Shown here piece after piece: positions 12,310 to 24,795 of a DNA stretch of 64,000 bases. Position numbers and translations under genes: made by a program. This DNA is from Achatina immaculata (taxonomy: Eukaryota; Mollusca; Gastropoda; Stylommatophora; Achatinidae), in the NCBI GenBank assembly GCA_009760885.1, contig CM019708.1, forward strand, positions 15,106,531 through 15,170,530, given 5' to 3'. Within the stretch, counting starts at the first letter, position 1, and each line of letters opens with the position of its first letter. The notes beneath the pieces were generated by a model. That model saw nothing but the letters and a program-made list of their open reading frames with translations. It had not been told where the DNA came from and did not search any database.

Positions 12310-15300
12310 ATATTTCAAGGGATATGCCGCGTGGCGTAGGCGATCATTTCTCTCCACAATTCCCTGTCTTTAGACTTGATATGAGATCCGCCGGTGACTT
12401 TCTTCCTAGCCATACTGACAACCCATCCAGTAACTTCTCTGTCTGTCTTCCTCTGTCTCTTCTTCCTTTAATTTTTCAAGTTGCCAAGTGTGTTCCAATT
12501 TTCCTCTTCTCAGGAAATGTCCTATAAATCTCGTTTGTCTGCCTCTGATCTTTGCTATAATTTACTTTTTAACTCCGGCCTCTCCTAAGACTTCTTCATT
12601 GGTTTTCTTGGCTGTCCATGGTACCTTCAACATCCTTCTTATAAACCACATCTTCATGGCTTCCATTTCTAGCAGTACTCTCTTATTCATAGACCATGCT
12701 TCACACCCATAAGACACAATTGGCTCCATGTAACATTTAAGTACTTGGAATCTTGTTTCCATTGATACGGATCTGTTGCACAAGATGTTTCTCATTGTCT
12801 GGAATGCTGAATTGGCCTGAGTACGTCTGCTTTTTATTTCGTTGTGACATTTCCCAGCAGCTGTCATAATCGTTCCTAAGTACTTGAGTCTATCAGTTTG
12901 TTTCAGTTCTGTGCCATCAGTGGTAATGCTACATTTTGGTATTGTTTTCTTTAAGATAACCATCTCTTCAGTCTTCATTTTGTTCAGGCTGAGACCTTTA
13001 TTTTTACTTTCACGAACCACGATGTCCAGAAGAGCCTGTAGCTCCCATCACTTTTAGCAATCAGGACTGTGTCATCTGCATATCTTAAGTTGTTAAGGTT
13101 ATACCCACCAACTGATATTCCTGGCATGTTCTCTATATTTCTCATTATGTTTTCGCTGTACAAGGAGAAGAGGTCATAAGATAAAACACATCCTTGTCTC
13201 ACCCTCAACTGTATGTCTTGGAATGCTCCTGCTTAGTCCTCAACCCTCATTGCTGCTGATTGCTGCCATTATATGTTTCTGATAAGTTTCATATCTTTCC
13301 CATCTATGTTGATGTCTTCCAGCAATCTTATAATTTCTGTGTGTCTCACTTTATCAAATGCCTTACAGTAGTCTATGAAGCATAAGTATAGGTCCATCTT
13401 TACTTCTGTTGATCTCTCCATCAGTGTTCTTATTATATATATGACGTTACTTGTACCTTTTCCTTCGACGAAGCCAAACTGTTCTTCAGCGATTTCTGGT
13501 TTTATTTTGCCCCTGACTCTACTCATGACAATACGAAGCAGGATTTTGGTAACGTGGCTCATAAGACTAATGGTTCGATGGTCTTCACATTCAACTCTAC
13601 CTTGTTGCTTTGGTAGGGAAATGAAAATTGATTGCAGAAGGTCTGATGGGACATAGTTACTGTTTTATATATGCCATTCAACAATATGGTAATTATTTCT
13701 ATGCCAAACTATCCTAATGCTTCCAATTCTTCCTTGGTGATTTTATCTGGTCCTGGTGCTTCGTTGTTTTTCATGTGTTTGATGGCTTCTTCCACTTCTG
13801 CTTTTAATATGTGAGGCCTTTCATTATTATTTCGTATATCTGTTTCACTTCTATTGTCCTCATAGAGTTCTCTAATGTATTCATCTCTACCCATTATTCT
13901 GTGCCATCAGTGGTAATGCTACATTTTGGTATTCTTTTCTTTAAGATAACCATCTCTTCAGTCTTCATTTTGTCCAGGCTGAGACCTTTATTTTTACTTT
14001 CACGAACCACGACGTCCAGAAGAGCCTGTAGCTCCCATCACTTTTAGCAATCAGGACTGTGTCATCTGCATATCTTAAGTTGTTAAGGTTATACCTACCA
14101 ACTGATATTCCTGGCATGTTCTCTATATTTCTCATTATGTTTTCGCTGTACAAGGAGAAGAGGTAATAAGATAAAACACATCCTTGTCTCACCCTCAACT
14201 GTATGTCTTGGAATGCTCCTGCTTAGTCCTCAACCCTCATTGCTGCTGATTGCTGCCAATATATGTTTTTGATAAGTTTCATATCTTTCCCATCTATGTT
14301 GATGTCTTCCAGCATTCTTATAATTTCTGTGTGTCTCACTTTATCGAATGCTTTACAGTAGTCTATGAAACATAAGTATAGGTCCGTCTTTACTTCTATT
14401 GATCTCCCCATCAATGTTCTTATTATATATATGACGTTACTTGTACCTTTTCCTTCGACGAAGCCAAACTGTTCTTCAGCGATTTCTGGTTTTATTTTGC
14501 CCCTGACTCTACTCATGGCAATACGAAGCAGGATTTTGGTAACGTGGCTCATAAGACTAATGGTTCGATGGTCTTCACATTCAACTCTACCTTGTTGCTT
14601 TGGTAGGGAAATGAAAATTGATTGCAGAAGGTCTGATGGGACATAGTTACTGTTTTATATATGCCATTCAACAATCTGGTAATTATTTCTATGCCAAACT
14701 ATCCTAATGCTTCCAATTCTTCCTTGGTGATTTTATCTGGTCCTGGTGCTTCGTTGTTTTTCATGTGTTTGATGGCTTCTTCCACTTTTGCTTTTAATAT
14801 GTGAGGCCTTTCATTATTATTTCGTATATCTGTTTCACTTCTATTGTCCTCATAGAGTTCTCTAATGTATTCATCTCTACCCATTATTGTGTGCCCTCCT
14901 TGTGGTATGTCCATTTGTTTGTTAACTCCTTTATTTGTTTGTACATATCTCTTGTGTTTCCATGATGATGTATCTCTATTACACTACATTTCTTATTTAG
15001 CCACTCCTCCTTAGCTTTATTGCATTTGTGTCTATTTCTTTCTTTATTTTCTCATATTCATCTTGATCGTCCTTAAGACTTCTTCTCCGATCCATTAGTT
15101 GCAAAATTTCTTCTGTCATCTATCCCTGTTTAGCGTGTCTTTTACTTGGAGGTAGTGATTTCAATAGATGTTTGCTGAATAGAGCATATTCCAGTGTTCA
15201 TCAATCTTTCAATCTTCTCTATAGCATTATATCTATTATGTACTATGGTCCTATATTTTTCTTGTATTGTTTTATCTTTCCGTAACAGCTCTCTATCTAG

Positions 15301-16440
15301 TTATTTGTTTTTACCTGCTAATTTTAACCTCTTTAGCCTGATTCTCACTATTCCTACAACTGGAATGTGGTCACTGATGCAACCTCTGCTTAGTCTTGTT
15401 TTCACGGAGATTAGTGAGTTTCTGAATCTTATGTTGATCATAATGTAATCTATCTGGTTATGTATGTTATTATTTGGGCTTTTCCATGTCCATATTCGCC
15501 TAGGGTGTTGTTGAAACAAAGTATTTCCTATTATCAGTTTATTCTTTTCTGCCTACAAAATCAACATCTCTCCTCTTTTGTTTCAGAATTCCTAGTCCAT
15601 ACTTGCCAGTAGCTTCATTGTCTTGTTCAGTCCCCACTTTCGCATTTAAATCATCTAGCACAAAGTTTACTTCCCGTGGATTGCACTGTTTCTTTGCCAT
15701 GTCCAGATTGTTGTAAAATTCTTTTATCTCATCATCAGAGCTTTCTGAAGTTGGTGCGTATACTTGGATGAGATTTGTGTCTATTGGGTGGTCCTGTAAA
15801 TTAACCATTAACACTCTGCCTGATATGCACAGAAGCCTTTCACAGTTCTTGCTGTCTTCTTATCCAATATTATGCCAACTCCAATTCTATTGCTGGTTTC
15901 CCCCGGAGTATATTATTTTGAAGTCTTTATGATCTCTGTTTCCTGCTCCAGTCCGTCTCATTTCACATAAACCAAGTATGTTAATTTCCATTCTTTTCAT
16001 TTCATGTTCGATGTTTTCCAGTTTTCCAAGTTCTATTAATGTTCTAGTGTTCCATGTTGTAGTTACTGTGGTGTTGCTTTTGTTTTCTTTGCGTACAGTA
16101 GTTGGATGACGATCTGGTATCCCCCTGTCGCACGTGATGGTCCCTACCGGACGAGGTGGTTCCACTAGAACCCCCACTAACGTGGTTATAATTCAGAGAA
16201 TTGTGGATTGTCATAATTGTTCTTGGGAATGTACAGTGTTGGTTTCCCCTTGCCTTCCACAGGTTTGTTTATGGTTTACGGCCAGAGCCTATCCTACAAG
16301 GCAGCAAGGGAATTGAAATAAGAGTTTCCCTTCTCCTTGATGAGCTACCAGCCAAGACTAACGAGTCTCATCTACCCGAAGCGTCCCGTTTTCAGGCGCC
16401 AGATACTCGCCTTTTGCCCCTTCTCCTGTCAGTTTAAACA
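12310..16440 (-). mobile_element. Nearly full-length LINE with duplicated RT palm
   Basis: In minus-strand order it has a 5' leader (16440-16180), then an endonuclease (16177-15300). The endonuclease shows TTTWNTRTLIELGKLENIEH, DLNAKVGTEQDNEATGKYG, NNIHNQIDYIMI and SDHIPVVGI. A linker follows, then the RT entry (NNEAPGPDKITKEELEALG, 14699-14914), RT motif A (FIDYCKAFDKVRH, 14223-14552) and motif C (LRYADDTVLIAKSDGSY, 13965-14198). Then the entry, motif A and motif C occur again (13894, 13269-13562, 12984-13208). The C-terminal part (YLGTIMTAAGKCHNEIKSRR, SYGCEAWSMNKRVL) and WLGRK...LWREM-type ending reach about 12320. Endonuclease and C-terminus fit an RTE-like architecture. Frameshifts and stops separate all blocks, so it is inactive. 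Confidence 0.9.
12907..14886. repeat. 990 bp tandem duplication inside the LINE
   Basis: 12907-13896 and 13897-14886 align with a constant 990 bp offset. Roughly 15-20 substitutions are visible by eye and no large indel. The unit covers the RT entry through the YADD box. The junction is seen at 13896-13900, where CCCATTATT runs directly into CTGTGCCATCAG. The single-copy flanks are 14887 onward and up to 12906. Confidence 0.93.
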
Positions 16441-16831
16441 ATTCCGCCATATATATTAGTAATGACGGTCGTGATACGTACAGTGTGTGAATATCGTCAC
16501 ACACGGCTTCTTTTGTGAAGGTGACCCGAAGATTGCTGCCTTGACATACATTGTGATTTGTCAGTATTGCATATTTCTCAGCTAGAAAGTTCTAGTTCCA
16601 CTTAGAGTTTCATATGCTGGTATCTGTCATTTCATAGTGTCGTGCTCGAGTTATGGAACGGATATAAAGTGCAATATTTGTTGTTATAGTTATAATCCAA
16701 GAGTTTGGGTGTGATACAGCAGCGTCTGCCCCTGTCTTTGTTTATTACGTAAAAGCGCGTTCAATATTAGATTAATAGATTTTACTCCAGTCACCTGTTT
16801 CGAAAACTGAAAATCTTCAGATTTCCTAGAC

Positions 16832-17136
16832 CACATATGGGCAACACTTGGCCAGCGGGGCACATCTGGCACGCGGTGCAGTGTTTTTATGACCCGCAGT
16901 TAATGTAAATAATTTCTAAACAAAATCCGTATGATTTGCTGGGAACTTTGACAGTATTGATTTTTTATATTACAGAATTACAATAGATATCGCTAGATAT
17001 TATGATGCTTTAAATTTAATTATGCACGTTTTGCGACTCTGAGTTTCGTAAACTTGATATGTTTAAAAGTGTGTGGTCCGTGTGAAGATGGAGAGTCTTT
17101 TCCGGCCCGTCGAACAAAAAAGGTTGCCCATGCATG
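16832..17136. mobile_element. 305 bp hAT-type MITE with 8 bp target-site duplication
   Basis: The left end is CACATATGGGCAAC. The reverse complement of the right end is CATGCATGGGCAAC, giving 11 of 14 matches and resembling the CAGGGGTGGGCAAC type of hAT terminal repeat. The flanking octamers are TCCTAGAC (16824-16831) and TCATAGAC (17137-17144), 7 of 8 identical, as expected for the 8 bp duplication made by hAT transposases. The interior has no coding capacity. Confidence 0.66.
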
Positions 17137-17843
17137 TCATAGACACTAGGAACCATTGTTTCTGGCAGCCGACGCGTGATGACCTTGTAGTACGGGCGAA
17201 ATGCGGTTTACGGTGACTTTTAAATTCTGGAGTAGACAAGCTTCTAGGAATCACGCCGACCCCCAGTCTCAGGTTTTGATCTGAGCGCATCAGTCTGTTC
17301 TTGCTGGTGGATCTTTTGGGGGTTGCCAGCTACAAGCTTTTCACAGCTGATGCTGTAATGAAGAACTTAGCTGTCCGTTGTGATTGTTCAGCGTCAGAAT
17401 ATAGGCACTTTGCCTGTTTCTGGAAGCACCATTAAGAGTGGACAAAATTGTACACCAGCTTTAATTATCAGACCCCAAGAAAGTATCAAAATATAGGATA
17501 AGTAATACGAAGGACAAATAGAAGAGAAAGGAGTGATGAAGGTATGGGAAAGTGAAAGGATAAAAAATATAATAATAAGCAGACTCATGACTGTGAGTTG
17601 TCACTGTCTCCCACTGAAGTTGAGTCAGCTATAGGAGCAGACTCTGCTAAACACGCCCATCACGAAACCATGGCCATAAGGCTGCAGTAGAGCAATAGTG
17701 GGTGAGAGAAGTTTGTATAAACCACGGCAACAGAGTTACCAGGCGGCCTCTGAAGCTTGGTGGCGGTGTGTGTGTGTGTGAGAGAGAGAGAGAATATGCA
17801 CTGGCAACAAGATGTACAACCAGTGGAGTCCATACAAGTTGAG
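17137..17843. other. Unassigned DNA with (GT)n(GA)n
   Basis: A GT run followed by a GA run lies at about 17766-17793. No gene is recognised. Confidence 0.45.
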
Positions 17844-19520
17844 TTCAAGTTATTAGGAATAAGTCAGTTGTGAAGGACTTGACATTTGAGTAGGAGCCCG
17901 ACATTTGATAAGAATAATCCCAGAGTGGCAAGCGGTTTTAAATGAGGTTGCAGTTAATAGTTTGACGCCCCTGCTCCACAACTTTGTTCCTGAGGCGTGT
18001 AGTGCCAGCATACATCACAACATTGGGGGTGGAGGTATGCGACCTATCTTCAGAAGTTCAGATTCTACGAGGACATGACACAAGAAGCACACATAAGACC
18101 AACACTGAAGTTATCGATCGGTAGGATCCTTTGATTGACAGGAAGGTCTAGAACTACCTGTAGTGCTATGACAGGGAAATCATAGTCAGCGTGGAATTCT
18201 CATAGCGGCGCTGTAGAGAGATGGCCAACAACCACGTCCAAAATACTTTCTACCAACGGTTAAGAAAACATGGACGTTTTCAGATCGAAGTAGCAGCCCA
18301 GCTAATCCTGCAGCTATTGACCCAGACCAGTTTTGTGGCCCCCAGCCCTCCCAAATTATTCACATGTCTTTTTTTTAAAAACTGAAATCTCAAAATTTGT
18401 TTTTCTGCCATGCTTACTTCTCCGACACACACGATCACGTGTAACACTAGGACGCGTTGTTCAACTTTCAGCTCTAGAGGTCACTTCCGTGCTCCAGGTC
18501 ACCGGTATGCCGTGTAATGTGTAACCGTCACCAGTTTTAGCCCGGAGTACACTAAGCGGTGTCATAATTTTGTTAGTGATTGTGTGTAGCGCTAATGTGC
18601 TGTAGCAGTTTATTTCAGTTTTATCCCTAGTGTTTATATCTTTCTGATAGTCCCGTGTACTTCCTTTGTTTTATTAACTTTCGTTTGCGACTTCTAAAAT
18701 TAATATCATGGCGGTCTCCAGCTGTCTCCACTTTCACCAATACAAAAAAATACATGCTCACGTTTTGTGACATTACTGAAGTTGATGAGGTTCTTTTTTT
18801 CAAACGTTAGTAAGTTTTATGATTAGTTCCTGCACTTTGTGAAAGTAGATCGCTGTTGTCTCAAGCCGTTAGTGAATGTGATTGATTGATTGATTTATTG
18901 ATTGTGTGTGTGTGTGAAATATCAGCTACGATATTTAGAATTAATATTTTTCTTCTCATTTATAGATAGGGCGTATGTGTATGTGTTGTTGTTGTTGTTT
19001 CAGAATAGTGCTCAAGTTCATTATGGTGTTCTTAATATCATGTTTTTGTATCCTTGGATTGTGATCATAATTAACATTGCTCGTTTCCTATAGTCTGAAT
19101 ATGATTTGATTCCCCGACTGAATATTTTATATGTAATTAGCAGATTCTTATGTGTTTTTTTGTTCAGTTTTATTCACTAGGAAAACTATACCTTTTTTAT
19201 AAAAAAATTCCTATAAGGTTATGTGGAGCGTTTCCGCAACAGGATAAGTCAAGCATTGTGAGCTTTCTATAGCATGTTGGTTAAGAAATGGTGGAGTTAC
19301 AGGGACGTTCCAGCATTCTGCTCACTGTTATGATTAGTTCTTGTTTTCCGTCCGTGTTTCTTTTTGTTACATTTCCCCAGTAGTATTCCCTGCAGCACTG
19401 TTAGCACACTTCCCCAGTAGTATTCCCTGCAGCGCTGTTAGCACACTTCCCCAGTAGTATTCCCTGCAGCGCTGTTAGCACACTTCCCCAGTAGTATTCC
19501 CTGCAGCACTGTTAGCACAC
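17844..19520 (+). repeat. 1677 bp tandem duplication, copy 1
   Basis: The segment starts TTCAAGTTATTAGGAATAAG and ends in four units of the 37 bp minisatellite. It aligns to 19521-21199 at a 1677 bp offset. Only about four differences are visible (two A/G substitutions near 18185 and 18224, and one-base indels near 19170 and 19210). No coding function is recognised inside. The repeated 63-residue frames are unsupported. Confidence 0.95.
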
Positions 19521-19522
19521 TT
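19374..19522 (+). repeat. 37 bp minisatellite, short array (4 units)
   Basis: Unit CTTCCCCAGTAGTATTCCCT followed by GCAGCACTGTTAGCACA. Four units separate the two copies of the 1677 bp duplication. Confidence 0.93.
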
Positions 19523-21199
19523 CAAGTTATTAGGAATAAGTCAGTTGTGAAGGACTTGACATTTGAGTAGGAGCCCGACATTTGATAAGAATAATCCCAG
19601 AGTGGCAAGCGGTTTTAAATGAGGTTGCAGTTAATAGTTTGACGCCCCTGCTCCACAACTTTGTTCCTGAGGCGTGTAGTGCCAGCATACATCACAACAT
19701 TGGGGGTGGAGGTATGCGACCTATCTTCAGAAGTTCAGATTCTACGAGGACATGACACAAGAAGCACACATAAGACCAACACTGAAGTTATCGATCGGTA
19801 GGATCCTTTGATTGACAGGAAGGTCTAGAACTACCTGTAGTGCTATGACAGGGAAATCATAGTCAACGTGGAATTCTCATAGCGGCGCTGTAGAGAGATG
19901 GCCGACAACCACGTCCAAAATACTTTCTACCAACGGTTAAGAAAACATGGACGTTTTCAGATCGAAGTAGCAGCCCAGCTAATCCTGCAGCTATTGACCC
20001 AGACCAGTTTTGTGGCCCCCAGCCCTCCCAAATTATTCACATGTCTTTTTTTTAAAAACTGAAATCTCAAAATTTGTTTTTCTGCCATGCTTACTTCTCC
20101 GACACACACGATCACGTGTAACACTAGGACGCGTTGTTCAACTTTCAGCTCTAGAGGTCACTTCCGTGCTCCAGGTCACCGGTATGCCGTGTAATGTGTA
20201 ACCGTCACCAGTTTTAGCCCGGAGTACACTAAGCGGTGTCATAATTTTGTTAGTGATTGTGTGTAGCGCTAATGTGCTGTAGCAGTTTATTTCAGTTTTA
20301 TCCCTAGTGTTTATATCTTTCTGATAGTCCCGTGTACTTCCTTTGTTTTATTAACTTTCGTTTGCGACTTCTAAAATTAATATCATGGCGGTCTCCAGCT
20401 GTCTCCACTTTCACCAATACAAAAAAATACATGCTCACGTTTTGTGACATTACTGAAGTTGATGAGGTTCTTTTTTTCAAACGTTAGTAAGTTTTATGAT
20501 TAGTTCCTGCACTTTGTGAAAGTAGATCGCTGTTGTCTCAAGCCGTTAGTGAATGTGATTGATTGATTGATTTATTGATTGTGTGTGTGTGTGAAATATC
20601 AGCTACGATATTTAGAATTAATATTTTTCTTCTCATTTATAGATAGGGCGTATGTGTATGTGTTGTTGTTGTTGTTTCAGAATAGTGCTCAAGTTCATTA
20701 TGGTGTTCTTAATATCATGTTTTTGTATCCTTGGATTGTGATCATAATTAACATTGCTCGTTTCCTATAGTCTGAATATGATTTGATTCCCCGACTGAAT
20801 ATTTTATATGTAATTAGCAGATTCTTATGTGTTTTTTTGTTCAGTTTATTCACTAGGAAAACTATACCTTTTTTATAAAAAAATTCCCTATAAGGTTATG
20901 TGGAGCGTTTCCGCAACAGGATAAGTCAAGCATTGTGAGCTTTCTATAGCATGTTGGTTAAGAAATGGTGGAGTTACAGGGACGTTCCAGCATTCTGCTC
21001 ACTGTTATGATTAGTTCTTGTTTTCCGTCCGTGTTTCTTTTTGTTACATTTCCCCAGTAGTATTCCCTGCAGCACTGTTAGCACACTTCCCCAGTAGTAT
21101 TCCCTGCAGCGCTGTTAGCACACTTCCCCAGTAGTATTCCCTGCAGCGCTGTTAGCACACTTCCCCAGTAGTATTCCCTGCAGCACTGTTAGCACACTT
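19521..21199 (+). repeat. 1677 bp tandem duplication, copy 2
   Basis: The second copy begins directly after a minisatellite unit (GTTAGCACAC then TTCAAGTTATTAG). It runs into the main body of the same minisatellite. The two copies share about 99.8 percent identity by eye, so the event is very recent or an assembly product. Confidence 0.95.
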
Positions 21200-22229
21200 C
21201 CCCAGTAGTATTCCCTGCAGCACTGTTAGCACACTTCCCCAGTAGTATTCCCTGCAGCGCTGTTAGCACACTTCCCCAGTAGTATTCCCTGCAGCGCTGT
21301 TAGCACACTTCCCCAGTAGTATTCCCTGCAGCACTGTTAGCACACTTCCCCAGTAGTATTCCCTGCAGCGCTGTTAGCACACTTCCCCAGTAGTATTCCC
21401 TGCAGCACTGTTAGCACACTTCCCCAGTAGTATTCCCTGCAGCACTGTTAGCACACTTCCTCAGTAGTATTCCTTGCAGCACTGTTAGCACACTTCCCCA
21501 GTAGTATTCCCTGCAGCACTGTTAGCACACTTCCCCAGTAGTATTCCCTGCAGCACTGTTAGCACACTTCCCCAGTAGTATTCCCTGCAGCACTGTTAGC
21601 ACACTTCCTCAGTAGTATTCCTTGCAGCACTGTTAGCACACTTCCCCAGTAGTATTCCCTGCAGCACTGTTAGCACACTTCCCCAGTAGTATTCCCTGCA
21701 GCACTGTTAGCACACTTCCCCAGTAGTATTCCTTGCAGCACTGTTAGCACACTTCCCCAGTAGTATTCCCTGCAGCGCTGTTAGCACACTTCCCCAGTAG
21801 TATTCCCTGCAGCGCTGTTAGCACACTTCCCCAGTAGTATTCCCTGCAGCGCTGTTAGCACACTTCCCCAGTAGTATTCCCTGCAGCGCTGTTAGCACAC
21901 TTCCCCAGTAGTATTCCCTGCAGCACTGTTAGCACACTTCCTCAGTAGTATTCCCTGCAGCGCTGTTAGCACACTTCCTCAGTAGTATTCCCTGCAGCGC
22001 TGTTAGCACACTTCCTCAGTAGTATTCCCTGCAGCACTGTTAGCACACTTCCCCAGTAGTATTCCCTGCAGCACTGTTAGCACACTTCCCCAGTAGTATT
22101 CCCTGCAGCACTGTTAGCACACTTCCCCAGTAGTATTCCCTGCAGCACTGTTAGCACACTTCCTCGGTAGTATTCCCTGCAGTACTGTTAGCACACTTCC
22201 CCAGTAGTATTCCCTGCAGCACTGTTAGC
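21048..22229 (+). repeat. 37 bp minisatellite, long array (about 32 units)
   Basis: This is the same unit as at 19374. Two positions vary in many units: GCAC versus GCGC in the second half, and CCCC versus CCTC near the start. Several neighbouring units share the same variant combination, which suggests segmental amplification of small blocks. Confidence 0.96.
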
Positions 22230-22940
22230 CTCACATCCAGGAAGTTGTTGGTCATAGAGAGCCAGATTTCAGGAAGTCTTTCAGTCATGTTTGCTGTTTA
22301 TCATTCACATTACAGACACGAAACCAACATAGTTTTTTCTTCTTCCTGGTTTTAATGGAGGTTGGGCTTGGTTTTCTCGTACCAGTTTTTGTTGTTTGGT
22401 CAGACTGCGGGTACATTTGTTTTCAGTGACTGTCAGTATCAGTGTCAGTACAGTGTCAGTGTTTTCTGTATCACTGTTCAGCTTGAATCACTGGCACATA
22501 CGACACTTCACTTAATAATAGACAGACAGACAGAGATAGACAGACAGACGTAGCTTGCTAAAAATAGATAACTGTTGTCAGATTTCATTAAGTGATAATT
22601 ATATTTCCCTTCGTGGTGAAGAAAACGAAAACGGAAATGTTATGTATTCTGTTTTCTTTAACAAAATAAAGAGTCATTCATTTCTCTGGTTCAACACTCT
22701 TCCACACTCCTCTCTTCAGACTTTTTTTCCTCAGCCAGTTGATTCTGAATAATTGCCACACGCAGAGTTCTCTGTCTGTCTGTCTGTCCGTCCCTTTAGA
22801 AAAAAATCTGATGGGAATTATTTTATTTATAAAAGTCAACTGAGAGAAAAAAGATTGTTTTTTTTTTGTCTTTTTTTTTCTTCTTCGTACGCATTTAACG
22901 ATGATGCATGGTACCCTGATTTTTGCGATGCGCTTTCTGG
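22230..22940. other. Unassigned DNA with GACA and TCTG runs
   Basis: Short (GACA)n near 22520-22550 and (TCTG)n near 22772-22790 are present. An AATAAAGAGTCATTCATT stretch near 22675 resembles the 3' tail of the ATTC-tailed repeats seen elsewhere. No gene is recognised. Confidence 0.4.
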
Positions 22941-22949
22941 ATGGGTACC

Positions 22950-23262
22950 TCCGACTTCAGCACTTTTCCTTGCTAAGTCAGACTGTGGTCTTGCTCGGAC
23001 TTCAGCACTTTTCCTTGCTAAGTCAGACTGTGGTCTTGCTCGGACTTCAGCACTTTTCCTTGCTAAGTCAGACTGTGGTCTTGCTCGGACTTCAGCACTT
23101 TTCCTTGCTAAGTCAGACTGTGGTCTTGCTCGGACTTCAGCACTTTTCCTTGCTGTGGTCTTGCTCGGACTTCAGCACTTTTCCTTGCTAAGTCAGACTG
23201 TGGTCTTGCTCGGACTTCAGCACTTTTCCTTGCTAAGTCAGACTGTGGTCTTGCTCGGACTT
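22950..23262 (+). repeat. 45 bp minisatellite, about 7 units
   Basis: Unit CGGACTTCAGCACTTTTCCT, TGCTAAGTCAGACTGTGGTC, TTGCT. One unit lacks 15 bp. Because 45 is a multiple of three the array is open in several frames on both strands, producing a spurious 207-residue frame. Confidence 0.95.
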
Positions 23263-24795
23263 GGCCTGGCCAAAGCTTTCTTATCCAACCTCTGGTGGCT
23301 GTACTTAAGCCCCTTCTCCACATCGGGCCCAATGGGTTTGGAACAGTTCCACAGAGACATTCCGACTTTGGGATGAGAAACCCGACGAGTGGTTCAATGA
23401 TATCCATTCCCCGTCACATGTATTCTGCTGGCTCTGTTTTGTTTACCTGGTTCTGATAGCCATTCTTGTAGAGACCCACATGCTTGTCACGTCCTGGATT
23501 CACATCAGACTTATCCCCGTCGGCGATCTCCGCGTCCCCGTCCGTCCACTACCCTGACATTACATTTTACAGGAACAATTAGTGTTGATTGCTACAGGTT
23601 TCTGGGCTACAGAAGTAGGTCAGTTTTTAAAGCAATCAGATCTGCGTTCCCTGTCTCACAAAGACTATGTTAAGATAAGTGTGTTCTTAACACAATTGTT
23701 CCAAGTGGATTTTTATGTTCTGAAAATCGTCATACATAAGAGCGACAATAAATAACATGTAGTCGAAATGTTAGGTATAAAAATTCATTAGCTTCAAAAG
23801 AGGGTCTTGGACAGTGGAAATGGCCGTTATTCCCCAGGTATTTAAACATAAAAGACTGGTAGCTTTTGTAGATGGTAGATAAAATGCTAGCGAAAGTGTA
23901 TGAACTATGTACTCATGCTTTACTCGAACTCTGAACCAAATTGAGACCAACGAGACCACTTGGCTTAACATTTACAGTTTCCTGTCGCAGTTTAAAAAAA
24001 TCTGAAAGGAAATACGCTTGATAACATAGAAGGTCAGACCAATGTCAGATATTTTAATTTCTGCATAGAACCTGCAGGCTGTGCTGCTGTACTGGTTTTT
24101 GCCATCCACTTCAGCTAAACTTGTGTCACTCTGCTATGACGTGTGCAGGAAGTGTGCAGATGTTGGCCCTGCCTTGACAATGTGCTGTGTTTGTCGCTTC
24201 ATTGTGAACTCCTCTCACTGGATGTGTTTGAGCGAAACTGCTCATACAGTTCTTCATCAAAGCGTGACAGATCTTTTTTAAAAATCTGACATAATCAAAG
24301 CTCGTTGTGGCCGCCTAACAGGATTGTTTTTGGCTTATTATTTGTGGCAGGCAGTCTGAAAAAGCTATGTTTTAAAATATTTTAAATGAAGGGAATTTTT
24401 TGTTTTTTTGAGGATCCTTGTTCAGAGCCGCCTGTGCTCAAAGCAGTGCTTCATTGAAATTTTTTTTGGGTCTTATTTGTTTGTTTTATGTCGGAATGGT
24501 ATGTGTGACAAAATATTAAGTTATAGTAAAACAAGGCGGGCAGCGCGTTTTTTTTTAAAATTTGAAATGATGGCAAGAAAACAGAAAGTTAGGAGAAGAA
24601 TCTTGCAAATGGTGGATAGTAAGTTCGTGTCCGTGTATTGCCAGAGTATAGTATGGTAGCTGACGCGGACTAAAGTAGGGAAACACGTTTTAGCTGAATA
24701 CTTTCTTTATTAATATAATCTCCGAGAATAGAGCTTGAGATGATCTGGTGAAATATGTCGGGTAAAAAGGGACAAGTCACATTTATTTGCTTCAG
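23263..24795. other. Unassigned DNA
   Basis: No gene or repeat family is recognised. It is AT-rich with several T runs. Open frames are at most 83 residues and featureless. Confidence 0.4.

Noticed and set aside
19374..22229. Regular 37 bp repeats that might suggest a CRISPR-like array
   Set aside because: There are no unique spacers between repeats, so it is a simple head-to-tail minisatellite in eukaryotic DNA.
22753..23376. 207-residue open frame with 15-residue repeats
   Set aside because: It is the translation of a 45 bp minisatellite, which is open in several frames on both strands. The flanks carry no domain or splice support.
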